Position numbers and translations under genes: made by a program
Part shown: one piece after another, positions 54,962 through 63,962 of the stretch
Layout: every line of letters begins with the position of its first letter
Numbering within the stretch: position 1 is the first letter of the stretch
The notes under the pieces: model-generated
What the model was told of the DNA's origin: nothing
Database searches by the model: none
The model's input: the letters and a program-made list of their open reading frames with translations, nothing else
Assembly (NCBI RefSeq): GCF_017114985.1
Contig: NZ_JABXKP010000021.1
Location: forward strand, 1 to 64,000
From: Nostoc sp. JL33
GTDB lineage: Bacteria > Cyanobacteriota > Cyanobacteriia > Cyanobacteriales > Nostocaceae
DNA length: 64,000 nt
Direction: 5' to 3'

Positions 54962-55162
54962 TTAGTAAACCAAGGGTTGCAACTCATAAACTAAGTGATA
55001 ACTTAAATAGTAGGACACCAAACAAAAGAAAATCAAACAAAAAGGGAAAATGACTGAGTGTCCCCTGTCATCAGCCCAAGCAAATTTCAGCAGATCAAAT
55101 ATAGAAGTGGTAAAAAGCCTAATGTAGAAGGCAAAGCCAAATCCCAAAGCGGAAAAACGCAA
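54962..55162 (-). CDS. Possible small membrane protein
   Basis: 66 codons, ending in HLVYELQPLVY, with DLLKFAWADDRGHSVIFPFC then a hydrophobic helix (LIFFCLVSYYLSYHL). Only a TTG is available in this frame. A better start (ATG 55181, with GGTGG upstream, MNKLSIIAFFRFG) is in another frame and soon stops, so a frameshift near 55110-55125 would join them. Either a broken gene or a chance ORF; I favour a degraded gene. Confidence 0.35.
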   Translation of the reverse strand: MRFSALGFGFAFYIRLFTTSIFDLLKFAWADDRGHSVIFPFCLIFFCLVSYYLSYHLVYELQPLVY

Positions 55163-55253
55163 TGATGCTGAGTTTGTTCATTGTTTAGTCCACCCTAGTT
55201 ATTAACTTCAATTATTTAATTAGTTTAACAATTTGAAACCTGTGAACTCGATG

Positions 55254-55279
55254 AAACCTGGTCAACCTTGACCAGGTTT
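55254..55279. terminator. Terminator-like hairpin
   Basis: AAACCTGGTCAA and TTGACCAGGTTT form a perfect 12-bp stem with a two-base loop nucleus, followed by TTGGTATTTTAT. No intact gene ends nearby, so it may belong to a lost transcription unit. Confidence 0.55.
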
Positions 55280-55532
55280 TTGGTATTTTATAGTAATATA
55301 ATTTTTCTCAGTGCAGCAGCAAGTGCCAGAATTAAGGTTTGAGGAGCTAGTTGTGAGACTAGGATAACATTAACAAAGTTTATGATTCACGCGTTAATGG
55401 ATATGCGATCGCAATATTCACTCCTGATGGATTGAAGGACGTAAAAAAAGAGCTTGTTCAATCGGTGTACAACCCAAATGGGATTAAACTAACAGACTCT
55501 CATGGGTGAAACAAATATTCCCTAATTTACAA

Positions 55533-55625
55533 TAGACATCTGCTGAAAAAGAATGTAGAGACGTAGCATTGCTACGTCTCTACAAGGGTTCTAGATAACG
55601 CATATTTAATTTCTGGAGATGTCTA
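55533..55625. repeat. Hairpin-cored repeat element, copy 3
   Basis: Ends TAGACATCTGCTGAAA / TTTCTGGAGATGTCTA (two mispairs), with core GTAGAGACGTAGCATTGC and complement. Arms differ in sequence from copies 1 and 2. Confidence 0.8.
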
Positions 55626-55650
55626 ATAGCTTCGCCAAAAAATGGCATCA

Positions 55651-55680
55651 GTTCCATCCTTAATCTGTTAAGGATGGAAC
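55651..55680. repeat. 13-bp perfect hairpin
   Basis: GTTCCATCCTTAA-TCTG-TTAAGGATGGAAC. Short loop and long stem; followed by TATTTGTC. Terminator or structural repeat. Confidence 0.5.
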
Positions 55681-55740
55681 TATTTGTCAATAAACAATAT
55701 TGCTTAAAATTTTGTCAAAAACGGGGGTGGAAAACACAAT

Positions 55741-55768
55741 TTTGGACGTAGCGATCGCTACGTCCAAA
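55741..55768. repeat. 28-base palindrome centred on HIP1
   Basis: TTTGGACGTA-GCGATCGC-TACGTCCAAA is perfectly self-complementary. Confidence 0.85.
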
Positions 55769-55888
55769 GCAGGCATCGCCTCATTAAAAAAAGCATCACT
55801 TATTCTGAACCTCAAGGGACGTACAGTATTTAATTCAATACCCACTGACTGGGTTAATTTGCAGCCTAACTACTATTGACAAAACTAA

Positions 55889-56051
55889 TTTCATTCTTAA
55901 CCTGTCACAAATGGGGTAAAACCTCATCCAAACCACGAGAAATAAGATTGTGGAAGCTCAGGCATGAGTAATGGATGCGAATGGTAACATTACCCTGGTA
56001 GCCCAAACACCTACAGTTAATCCTGTGCGTTCCTGGTTATCACCTCTTGCT
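55889..56051 (+). pseudogene. Filamentous haemagglutinin-type exoprotein C-terminal relic
   Basis: Reads NLIQTTRNKIVEAQA, TGA, VMDANGNITLVAQTPTVNP then VRSWLSPLA. This is the tail of the secreted two-partner-system haemagglutinin proteins common in cyanobacteria (EAQGWxxxANGNVxLVAxxPTVTP, then SWLSP). The TGA is where Trp is expected, so one G-to-A change explains the stop. The rest of the exoprotein is absent. Frame is continuous into the next gene. Confidence 0.7.
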
Positions 56052-58805
56052 ATGCTTATGATTAAAACAACTAAGATTTTTGGCGCGAATTCTGTAAAAC
56101 TTAACAGGCAAAAGCAACGTAGTAGTTCGCCTTCTCTACAAGACGCTTTTTCGCGTTGGCAGAAGACTGCGCTAGCTCAGTTTTTACGTTTGCCTTTGTA
56201 CTTCCTGATCGGTTTGCTATGCATCCTTGGTTCACCCGTGCTGGCAAAAGTTCCTGGCTCAATTAATTCCTCATCGCAACTACCAATTAACAGTCTGACA
56301 TCGCTGGCTGTGGCCACTGACCCCGCCTCACTACTACAACAGGGCAAAGTTTTATACAATACCGGAAACTTTGCTAAGGCTGTAGAAGTGTTAAAACAGG
56401 CTGTCCAAACATATAAGCAGCAAGGGGAGAGCCTCAGACTGGCAGCGACACTGAGTAATCTTTCCCTAGCCTACCAGCAACTTGGTGCATGGAGTCAGGC
56501 ACAGCAGGCAATTACAGAGAGCTTAGATTTACTCAAAGGAGAGGATGGAAACCAAAATCTGCAAATATTTGCCCAATCGCTGGATATTCAAGGTCGTCTG
56601 CAACTGACAATGGGACATTCGGAAGCGGCTTTAGCAACTTGGCGGCAGACGGAAAAAATTTACAAGCAACTAGATAATAAAAGTGGCGTGGTGCGATCGC
56701 TAATCAATCAAGCACAGGCGTGGCGAACCCAAGGATTTTACCCTCGGTCTGTCAAAACACTCCAACAGGTTAGTCAGACGTTAAAATCTCAACCAGAATC
56801 TATCGAAAAGACAGTGGGTTTGCGATCGCTCGGTGATGCCCTTTTGCTAGTGGGCGATTTGGAAAAGTCACGCCAAGCCCTAGAAGAAAGTCTGAAGATT
56901 GCTCGAAATCTGCAATCAAGCGGTGATATTGCGGCTAGTCTGTTCAGCCTGGGGAATAATGCCCGTAAACAACAGGATAAAGCAAGGGCGATCGCCTATT
57001 ATCAACAAACAGTCACAGCATCTCCCTCACCTCTGACAAAAGTCCAAGCGCAACTGAATCACCTGGGCCTACTCATTCAAGATCAACAATGGCCAGAGGT
57101 TCAAACTCTGTTGCCGTTGATTGAGTCCCAACTCGACCAACTCCCCCTCAGCCGTGCTAGTATTTACGCTCAGGTTAACTTTGCACAAAATATCGCAAAA
57201 GTCAATAGTGCTGTATTGCAAGCATCCAGTAAAAATTATTTATCAGCACTCCCCACTCCCCAGTCAGCACTATTACTCGCCAAGTCCATCCAGCAATCCC
57301 GGAGTTTAGGGGACAACCGCGCACAAGCCTATGCTCTAAAGAGTTTAGGCAGCTTGTACGAAGAAACCAGACAGTGGTCAGAGGCGCAAGACCTTACCCG
57401 GCAAGGATTAGCTTTGGCACAGAGCAGCAATGCACCCGAAATTACCTATACCTTACAATGGCAGTTAGGTAGATTGCTCTCGGCACAAAAAGATATTAAT
57501 GGTGCGATCGCGGCATATGATACTGCTGTGGAAACTCTTCAGTCTCTTCGCAAAGATTTAGTAGTCAATAAAGATGTAGTGAATCAGGATGTGCAATTCA
57601 ACTTCCGGGACAGCGTAGAACCAATCTACCGACAGTCAGTAGAGTTACTGCTGAAATCCCAACAAGGAAAACCAGATGAGAAAATATTGGAGAAAGCACG
57701 CCAGAGGATTGAAGCACTCCAACTAGCAGAATTGGACGACTTCTTCCGGGAAGCGTGCCTACAAGGTCAAAGAGTAGCGCTCGATCAAGTGGTAGACAAA
57801 GATAATCCCACGGCTGCCATCCTTTATCCGATTATTCTTCCTGACGAACTCCAGGTAATTGTCAAAATTCCCAAACAACCGCTGCAAAGTTACACTACTA
57901 AGATTTCCCACACAGAAGTAGAGAAACTCTTAATACAACTGCGAAAACATCTTGTCAATCCCACGGCTACCAAAGCCGTCCAAACCCAGGGGCATCAAGT
58001 TTACAACTGGCTGCTCAAACCGATTGAGTCACAATTGCAAAAAAGTGGGGTAGATACCCTAGTATTCGTCCTGGATGGCGCGTTACGCAATTTACCAATG
58101 GCAGCACTCTATGATGGTAAGCAATATTTAGTAGAGAAATATGCGATCGCACTGAGCGTCGGTCTGCAACTCCTCGACCCCAAACCGCTAGTACAACAGC
58201 AGCTAAAAGCTATAACAGCCGGATTAACTCAGCCGCCGCCAGGATTTTCCAAGTTTGCACCCTTGCTTGCAATCAAATCTGAATTCGAGGGCATTACCAA
58301 AGCAGGAGTTTCGACAACTAGCCTAATAGATAAAGATTTTAAGAAAAAGAATTTAGAGAGTGAAATTGCTGCTGCTTCATTCAACATAGTGCATTTAGCA
58401 ACCCACGGTCAGTTTAGTTCCCGTCTTGAAGACACTTTTATTTTGGATTTCGATGGTGAGATAAATGTCAAGGATTTTGATACTCTCTTCCGCACTCAGG
58501 GTAAAACCATAGTAGAATTATTAGTTTTGAGTGCTTGCCAGACAGCAACAGGAGATAGCCGTGCAACACTCGGTCTAGCAGGAGCAGCTGTACGGGCTGG
58601 GGCACGCAGTACCATCGCCTCCCTGTGGCAGATTGATGATGAATCGACGGCAATGTTTGTTAGTGCCTTCTATCGAGAACTTAAGAGTGGCAAAATCACC
58701 AAAGCCGAAGCTGTCCACCGTGCCCAGCTACAATTGCTGAAACATCCTAACTACAAAGCACCAAGTTTTTGGTCTGCCTATGTGTTGATTGGCAATTGGT
58801 TGTAA
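55971..58805 (+). CDS. TPR-CHAT protease-like protein
   Basis: 944 codons open from ATG 55971, but the first 27 residues are the haemagglutinin relic; ATG 56058 (MIKTTKIFG, giving 915 residues) is the likelier true start. A signal-like segment (FLRLPLYFLIGLLCILGSPVLA) near 70-91 suggests export. About eight TPR units cover roughly 110-540. The C-terminal CHAT domain (about 640-944) has the caspase-like dyad: His in VHLATHGQF near 806 and Cys in LSACQTATGD near 850, followed by GAARAGA-type and SLWQIDDEST motifs. CHAT proteins are C11/caspase-like peptidases; in cyanobacteria they often sit beside haemagglutinin exoproteins, as the relic here implies. Confidence 0.88.
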   Translation: MDANGNITLVAQTPTVNPVRSWLSPLAMLMIKTTKIFGANSVKLNRQKQRSSSPSLQDAFSRWQKTALAQFLRLPLYFLIGLLCILGSPVLAKVPGSINSSSQLPINSLTSLAVATDPASLLQQGKVLYNTGNFAKAVEVLKQAVQTYKQQGESLRLAATLSNLSLAYQQLGAWSQAQQAITESLDLLKGEDGNQNLQIFAQSLDIQGRLQLTMGHSEAALATWRQTEKIYKQLDNKSGVVRSLINQAQAWRTQGFYPRSVKTLQQVSQTLKSQPESIEKTVGLRSLGDALLLVGDLEKSRQALEESLKIARNLQSSGDIAASLFSLGNNARKQQDKARAIAYYQQTVTASPSPLTKVQAQLNHLGLLIQDQQWPEVQTLLPLIESQLDQLPLSRASIYAQVNFAQNIAKVNSAVLQASSKNYLSALPTPQSALLLAKSIQQSRSLGDNRAQAYALKSLGSLYEETRQWSEAQDLTRQGLALAQSSNAPEITYTLQWQLGRLLSAQKDINGAIAAYDTAVETLQSLRKDLVVNKDVVNQDVQFNFRDSVEPIYRQSVELLLKSQQGKPDEKILEKARQRIEALQLAELDDFFREACLQGQRVALDQVVDKDNPTAAILYPIILPDELQVIVKIPKQPLQSYTTKISHTEVEKLLIQLRKHLVNPTATKAVQTQGHQVYNWLLKPIESQLQKSGVDTLVFVLDGALRNLPMAALYDGKQYLVEKYAIALSVGLQLLDPKPLVQQQLKAITAGLTQPPPGFSKFAPLLAIKSEFEGITKAGVSTTSLIDKDFKKKNLESEIAAASFNIVHLATHGQFSSRLEDTFILDFDGEINVKDFDTLFRTQGKTIVELLVLSACQTATGDSRATLGLAGAAVRAGARSTIASLWQIDDESTAMFVSAFYRELKSGKITKAEAVHRAQLQLLKHPNYKAPSFWSAYVLIGNWL

Positions 58806-59199
58806 TTTGGGGGCTGGGGACGGTCGGTTGAGAAATTCATGGTTTTACGTTTGCGTACAAATAATGAGATACAGCTTAACCTCACCCCGATAAAGCACAG
58901 CTTTATCTCCCCTCTCCTTACTAAGGAGAGGGGTTGGGGGTGAGATTTTGATATGTGCTTTATGCATCTGGGAACCGCGATAGGCAGGGCTATTTCATTC
59001 TCATCTAGTTAGCCTCAGAATCAATTCTGAGTCTAATACCGAAAGTCGTCTAAAGACGACTAAGAAAAGGTTATAGGTTAAGGTATTTACTATATGAATC
59101 TTAAGTTGCTCATAAAGCTAAAAAGCTTAACGCAATGCCAGTTGCTACAATGGATAGCGTTAGTAACCTCCGCAACGCACTGGCTCCCCTACGTGTATT
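58806..59199. other. Spacer with a three-stem element
   Basis: Contains 58881-58944 and otherwise no recognisable gene; the missing 3' part of the DUF262 gene would have been expected here. Confidence 0.45.
58881..58944. repeat. Branched inverted repeat (three-stem element)
   Basis: Outer stem CTCACCCC/GGGGTGAG, inner hairpins ATAAAGC/GCTTTAT and CCCCTCTCCTTA/ GGAGAGGGG. Same plan as 32132-32215. It follows the CHAT gene and may end its transcript. Confidence 0.75.
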
Positions 59200-59775
59200 T
59201 CAAAAATCAAATATGAGTCCTATACAGTTTCTTAATTCTTGAGCATTAAGAGAAACTGACCCTTTATGGAGTCTTCCAAATACTTCAAATTGTATTTCTG
59301 GGTGGGTATCCCTTTCAATGATAATGATATTGATTTGGCGTTCAAAAAACAGACTACTTATACTGGGTGGAAGTGATGAAAAACTGGTTTGGTTTAAATC
59401 TGGTAAACTTTCAAGACCTGAGAGTTTGAGACTTCCATTCATAAAGTTACCAAGAGTAGCGACTCTTTGAACTCCGTCAATTATTTCAAAGATTGTTTTG
59501 CCTGTCTCATCCCTGAATTTTTCTACTAAGAATAAAGGTGGAATTGGAATATCCATAAAAATAGATTCAATAAATCGGCACTGCTTTGCGTCGTCCCATA
59601 CAAAAGTTTGCTGGTAATCTGGTATTAGGATTTTCTCATTCTTAAAGTCTTCCATTAAATCCCTGACTGTGCGAATTATTGTATTTTTAACAACTCTTAC
59701 TTTTTTTAACTGTGTTAGAAAATCTTGTCCTACTGACATATATTTTGTATTAGATTTATTTGATTTGAAATTCAA
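59200..59775 (-). pseudogene. Truncated DUF262 (GmrS/BrxU-type) protein
   Basis: 191 codons cover only the N-terminal DUF262 domain: ILIPDYQQTFVWDDAKQCRFIESIFMDIPIPP (split), EIIDGVQRVATL near 108-119, and the end FGRLHKGSVSLNAQELRNCI, where the reading frame diverges to GLIFDF and stops. The family normally continues for 150 or more residues after ELRNC. DUF262 proteins act in type IV restriction and phage defence through an (I/V)DGxQR nucleotide-binding motif, here DGVQR. Probably non-functional, though the domain itself is intact. Confidence 0.75.
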
Positions 59776-60395
59776 CCTTACGTAAATTAAATCTTACGCG
59801 ACAACCGTACAATGGCGTAATTTTACTCACTTATTAATATCAGTGAGTAAATGGTTTCCACCAAAAGCACAATCTAGGTTTGCATATTTGCATTACTACA
59901 GATTGAACCTCACCCCCAACCCGCCCCCCCAAGGTGTCTTGACATCTTGCTTTTTAAGTTTCGTAGTCTGGCGGTGCGTTATGGCAATTAAGTTAAAAAA
60001 TTGAGATTTATCGGAATATTTTCAATTTTATATGCCCTAGCGTTGCTTTTTCAACTCATTACGTCTTATATCTAAGCTTTCCGTCTTAAAATCACGATTT
60101 TTTTCTTAAAATCACGATTTTTTTCTTAAAATCATGATTTTTTTCTTAAAATCATGATTTTTTTCTTAAAGTCACGATTTTTTTCTTAAAGTCATGATTT
60201 TTTTCTTAAAGTCACGATTTTTTTCTTAAATAGGACTTACGCATAAGAGATCCCCCAACCCCCTTAAAAAGGGGGCTTTTTAGATCCCCCCTTTTAAGGG
60301 GGGTTAGGGGGGAGTGCGCGAAGCGCACGCTACGCAGATGCCCACCCCACAAGATTGGGTAATTTATTTATTGGAAGTCCCTAAATGTAGTTTAT
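59776..60395. other. Spacer with tandem and hairpin repeats
   Basis: Contains the 20-bp repeat (60085-60229), an AGGACTTACGC element end at 60233, complementary AACCCCCTTAAAAAGGGGG hairpins, and a CACCCCACAAG...AAGTCCCT fragment (60343-60381) related to the 45-base arms at 42.8/43.5 kb. No gene seen. Confidence 0.6.
60085..60229. repeat. 20-bp tandem repeat (seven units)
   Basis: Units CTTAAAATCACGATTTTTTT with A/G and C/T alternations (AAAATCACG, AAAATCATG, AAAGTCACG, AAAGTCATG). Period exactly 20, about two helical turns, with a T-tract per unit. Confidence 0.92.
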
Positions 60396-61100
60396 TTAGA
60401 GATTATTTGGGTTGATTCCCTTCTGTTGTAATCTAGCTAAAAGTTCCTGAAGTTGTTGTTGAGTTTGCTCTAGTTGTTGCTGTTGCTCAATTGTTACTTC
60501 TTCTGGTGTTGAGTATCTATTACCATTTTCGTCATACCAATACAACCATTCTCGCGTGATTCTTTGGTAGGTTCCCCGTTCACGTCCAATACCTAAACCA
60601 ATTTCCGGCATCCAGATTTTATCGCCTGGTTGTAAAATATATTCACCATTAACTAACCGATAAACTTCTAAACGCTGACGCTTACGACGTAAGCGGGTTG
60701 GTGCATAAATCACATAATACAAAATGCCTAATTGGGCATAATCTACTTTCTTTTGTTCGGATTCAAAATTGTAAGTTTGGGAAACAATTTCTAACGATAA
60801 GATTGGGGAAATGCCATCTTCTTCCCAAAATACATAACTAGAACGCCCATTTTCTCCAACAAAACGTTCTACACCCAAACTGAGAAACCCATCGGGGACA
60901 ATGGCAGGTTTATTGGCTGTATAATAAATTCCCATGTTGATCCCAAAAAACCAATCATCACGGGCTTGCCAAATAGCAGCTAATATAGCTAACAATAAGT
61001 TGGGAATTAATATTTGCAGTTCGTTATCCACAGGGATGTCATTAGAATCTGGCAATTCTGCTGATGAAGGTAAGCATTCTAATGGATTGTACTTGAACAT
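60396..61100 (-). CDS. Uma2 family (DUF820) protein
   Basis: 234 residues. The core is recognisable: GINMGIYYTANKPAIVPDGFLSLGV, ILSLEIVSQTYNFESEQKKVDYAQLGILYYVIYAP, and a C-terminal Gln-rich coil (EQQQQLEQTQQQLQELLARLQQKGI) usual for Uma2. Acidic and lysine residues of the PD-(D/E)XK-like site are present (PDGF, LEIVS, KKVDY). Independent of the copies at 22.3 and 47.0 kb. Function not established. Confidence 0.85.
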   Translation of the reverse strand: MFKYNPLECLPSSAELPDSNDIPVDNELQILIPNLLLAILAAIWQARDDWFFGINMGIYYTANKPAIVPDGFLSLGVERFVGENGRSSYVFWEEDGISPILSLEIVSQTYNFESEQKKVDYAQLGILYYVIYAPTRLRRKRQRLEVYRLVNGEYILQPGDKIWMPEIGLGIGRERGTYQRITREWLYWYDENGNRYSTPEEVTIEQQQQLEQTQQQLQELLARLQQKGINPNNL

Positions 61101-61438
61101 AAGCAGTTCTCAATCCCAAATGATAAATATAAACCTATTTTCCCATAACTTCAGGGTAGCTCAGGCTGCACATAATACTTAGTGGTTGGTTGCCTTTATT
61201 ACTTTCTGTAATCATTTGATTTAAGTAGATTATTGACTCAATATTGGCAATATTTACGACAAGCAACTACGTATCTGCGCTTTGGGCGCAGGAGTCACAA
61301 AAAATTCATTTCTTTAGTTTATCTAAAGTCGCATCTAAGTTCTCAAATTACCTTTCTAAGATAGAGGCAGCAACTACTATAAGTTGCCATACACGACTAA
61401 AACCCAATTAACAGCTAGTGGCTGCAAATAACACAAAA
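61101..61438. other. Upstream region of fbp
   Basis: No repeat or gene recognised. The fbp-tal promoter must lie here, but no clear sigma70 hexamer pair was chosen. Confidence 0.35.
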
Positions 61439-62488
61439 ATGACTAAAGCGCCAGAATCTTTAGACTTATCTACCTACGAGGCAACAGACAAAGCCCTAGA
61501 TCGTGATTGTACAACCTTATCCCGTCACGTTTTACAGCAACTTCAGAGTTTTTCGCCAGATGCACAGGATTTAAGTGCGCTGATGAATCGCATCGCCCTG
61601 GCGGGGAAACTGGTCGCTCGTCGTATGAGTCGCGCCGGTTTAATGGAAGGCGTTCTCGGATTTACTGGGGAAGTTAATGTGCAAGGAGAATCCGTCAAAA
61701 AGATGGATATCTATGCCAATGATGTGTTTATCTCGGTGTTTAAGCAAAGCGGCTTAGTCTGTCGCCTCGCTTCTGAGGAAATGGAAAATCCCTATTACAT
61801 CCCGGAAAATTGCCCCATTGGGCGCTATACTCTGCTGTATGATCCAATTGATGGCTCATCCAACACTGATAACAATCTCAGCTTAGGTTCCATTTTCGCG
61901 ATTCGCCAACAAGAAGGAACTGATAGCGATCGCAAGGCAACTGACCTCCTCACCAACGGACATAAGCAACTCGCTGCCGGATACATCCTGTACGGCCCTT
62001 GCACAATGCTGGTTTATACTATAGGTAAGGGGGTTCATTCCTTTGTCCTTGATCCCAGCTTAGGAGAGTTTATTCTCACACAAGAAAATATCCGCATTCC
62101 TAACCACGGGTCTGTTTACAGCGTCAACGAAGGTAACTTCTGGCAGTGGGAAGAATCAATTCGAGAATACATCCGCTACGTTCATCGCACAGAAGGGTAC
62201 AGCGCTCGTTATAGCGGCGCAATGGTGAGCGACATCCATAGAATTTTGGTTCAAGGCGGCGTGTTTCTCTACCCAGGTACAATTCAAAACCCAGAAGGAA
62301 AATTGCGCTTGCTTTATGAAACCGCTCCTCTGGCCTTTTTGATTGAGCAAGCAGGCGGTCGTGCTACCACAGGACAGATGGATATCTTGGATGTAGTGCC
62401 AAAAAAACTGCACCAGCGCACGCCTTTAATTATTGGTAGCAAAGAGGATGTCGCAAAAGTCGAGTCTTTTACTCAAAACGGACATTAG
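61439..62488 (+). CDS. fbp: Class I fructose-1,6-bisphosphatase
   Basis: 349 residues from ATG 61439 ([14 protein letters not shown]); an upstream GTG at 61418 is possible. Hydrolyses fructose-1,6-bisphosphate in gluconeogenesis and feeds the pentose phosphate pathway. The metal-binding [19 protein letters not shown] (about 133-151) and the C-terminal [29 protein letters not shown] block are diagnostic. In Nostoc fbp is first in an fbp-tal-zwf-opcA cluster active in heterocysts and dark metabolism; tal follows here. Confidence 0.95.
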   Translation: MTKAPESLDLSTYEATDKALDRDCTTLSRHVLQQLQSFSPDAQDLSALMNRIALAGKLVARRMSRAGLMEGVLGFTGEVNVQGESVKKMDIYANDVFISVFKQSGLVCRLASEEMENPYYIPENCPIGRYTLLYDPIDGSSNTDNNLSLGSIFAIRQQEGTDSDRKATDLLTNGHKQLAAGYILYGPCTMLVYTIGKGVHSFVLDPSLGEFILTQENIRIPNHGSVYSVNEGNFWQWEESIREYIRYVHRTEGYSARYSGAMVSDIHRILVQGGVFLYPGTIQNPEGKLRLLYETAPLAFLIEQAGGRATTGQMDILDVVPKKLHQRTPLIIGSKEDVAKVESFTQNGH

Positions 62489-62816
62489 TATCGCCAGGCA
62501 GAAGACAAAAAAAAATAAAGCTTTATTTACAAGCTTTTTAACTTTTTTCAACTGGATAGTTATTTTTGCCATGTTGCATTAGAAGAGGGTCACAAAAGGA
62601 TCAAGGATGCATCTAGCCTATGGGATTAATTAAAAGTTAATCATGGTGATTTAGGATTGGCAATGGAGAATAGCACTTCTGGAAGATGTATTAAAAATTA
62701 TCTCAGCTGGCCGATGCGATAAGTGATTGGCAACGCCACAATTCAAAAGTCACCATCAATATTTATTTGATGGGTTTTGCCAACATCACTATACAGGACT
62801 GAAACAAATTAGAGCT
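62489..62816. other. fbp-tal intergenic region
   Basis: 328 bases with no gene or repeat recognised. The length would allow a separate tal promoter, as reported in Nostoc, but I see no definite motif. Confidence 0.4.
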
Positions 62817-63962
62817 ATGACTACCAATCATCTACTAGAAATTACTCAATACGGTCAAAGTATCTGGCTGGATAATTTGACTCGTGACATTATTCAATCA
62901 GGGGAACTCAAAGACCAGGTGGAAAATCAAGGTATCTCTGGGATTACCTCTAACCCCGCTATCTTTGAAAAAGCGATCGCTGGTAACGTCATTTATGATG
63001 CCGATATCGAAGCCGGAGTTCGGGCTGGCTCACCGATACAGCAAATTTACGAATCCCTAGTTTTTGCAGATATCCGTAATGCCTGTGATATTTTACGCCC
63101 TGTTTATGAAGCCTCGAATAGACTAGATGGTTATGTGAGTATCGAAGTACCACCAACCATCGCCCATGATACTGAAGCAACAATAGCAGAAGCGCGGCGC
63201 TATTTCCAAGAAGTTGGTCGGGAAAATTTGATGATTAAAATTCCCGGCACAGAACCTGGCTTGCCAGCAGTGGAACAGGCGATCGCAGATGGTATAAATG
63301 TCAATATTACGCTGCTGTTTTCTGTAGAAAGCTACATCAACACAGCTTGGGCTTATATTCGGGGCTTAGAAAAACGGGTGGCTGAGGGTAAAGACATCAG
63401 TAAAATTGCTTCAGTCGCTAGCTTCTTCCTCAGCCGGATTGATAGCAACATTGACGGCAAAATTGATGCTAAGTTGAAAAAAGGCGTTGATGATATTGCC
63501 GTGGAAGCAAAGCTCTTGGCTGTTAAAGGGAAAGTAGCGATCGCTAACGCCAAGATTGCCTACCAAGAATACAAGAAAATCATTAAAAGCGATCGTTGGC
63601 AAGCTTTGGCAGCAAAAGGGGCGACAGTACAACGACTACTTTGGGCTAGCACCAGCACCAAAGACCCGAACTACAGAGACGTGATGTATATCGAAGAGTT
63701 GATCGGCCAAGATACCGTTAACACTGTACCACCAGCAACAATTAAAGCTTGTGCCGATCATTGTAACGTAGGCGATCGCTTAGAAACCAATGTAGAAAAT
63801 GCTTACACGCTGATCGAAAGCCTCAAAGATCCCGATATCAACATCGATATCGATACCGTAATGGATGAACTGTTAGTCGATGGTATTGACAAGTTTATCC
63901 AGCCCTTCCAGTCCTTGATGAACTCTTTAGAAGAAAAGATCAAGGTATTGTCACCAGTGTAG
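62817..63962 (+). CDS. tal: Transaldolase
   Basis: 381 residues from ATG 62817 (MTTNHLLEITQYGQSIWLDNL); the open frame extends 30 codons upstream without family similarity. Transfers dihydroxyacetone units in the pentose phosphate pathway. Typical motifs are GISGITSNPAIFEKAI, the Schiff-base lysine in LMIKIPGTEPGLPAV, and NINVTLLFSVESY-like (NVNITLLFSVESY). The C-terminus is complete and the window ends 38 bases later, where zwf and opcA would be expected. Confidence 0.95.
   Translation: MTTNHLLEITQYGQSIWLDNLTRDIIQSGELKDQVENQGISGITSNPAIFEKAIAGNVIYDADIEAGVRAGSPIQQIYESLVFADIRNACDILRPVYEASNRLDGYVSIEVPPTIAHDTEATIAEARRYFQEVGRENLMIKIPGTEPGLPAVEQAIADGINVNITLLFSVESYINTAWAYIRGLEKRVAEGKDISKIASVASFFLSRIDSNIDGKIDAKLKKGVDDIAVEAKLLAVKGKVAIANAKIAYQEYKKIIKSDRWQALAAKGATVQRLLWASTSTKDPNYRDVMYIEELIGQDTVNTVPPATIKACADHCNVGDRLETNVENAYTLIESLKDPDINIDIDTVMDELLVDGIDKFIQPFQSLMNSLEEKIKVLSPV

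Larger units (their letters stand above)
55163..55970. other. Spacer rich in hairpins before the CHAT gene
   Basis: Holds an apparent terminator (55254-55279), repeat copy 3 (55533-55625), a 13-bp hairpin (55651-55680), a HIP1-centred palindrome (55741-55768), and at its right end a haemagglutinin tail relic. No intact gene. Confidence 0.5.

Noticed and set aside
60085..60229. CRISPR array or origin iterons
   Set aside because: There are no spacers, and no replication initiator gene or DnaA boxes were recognised nearby.
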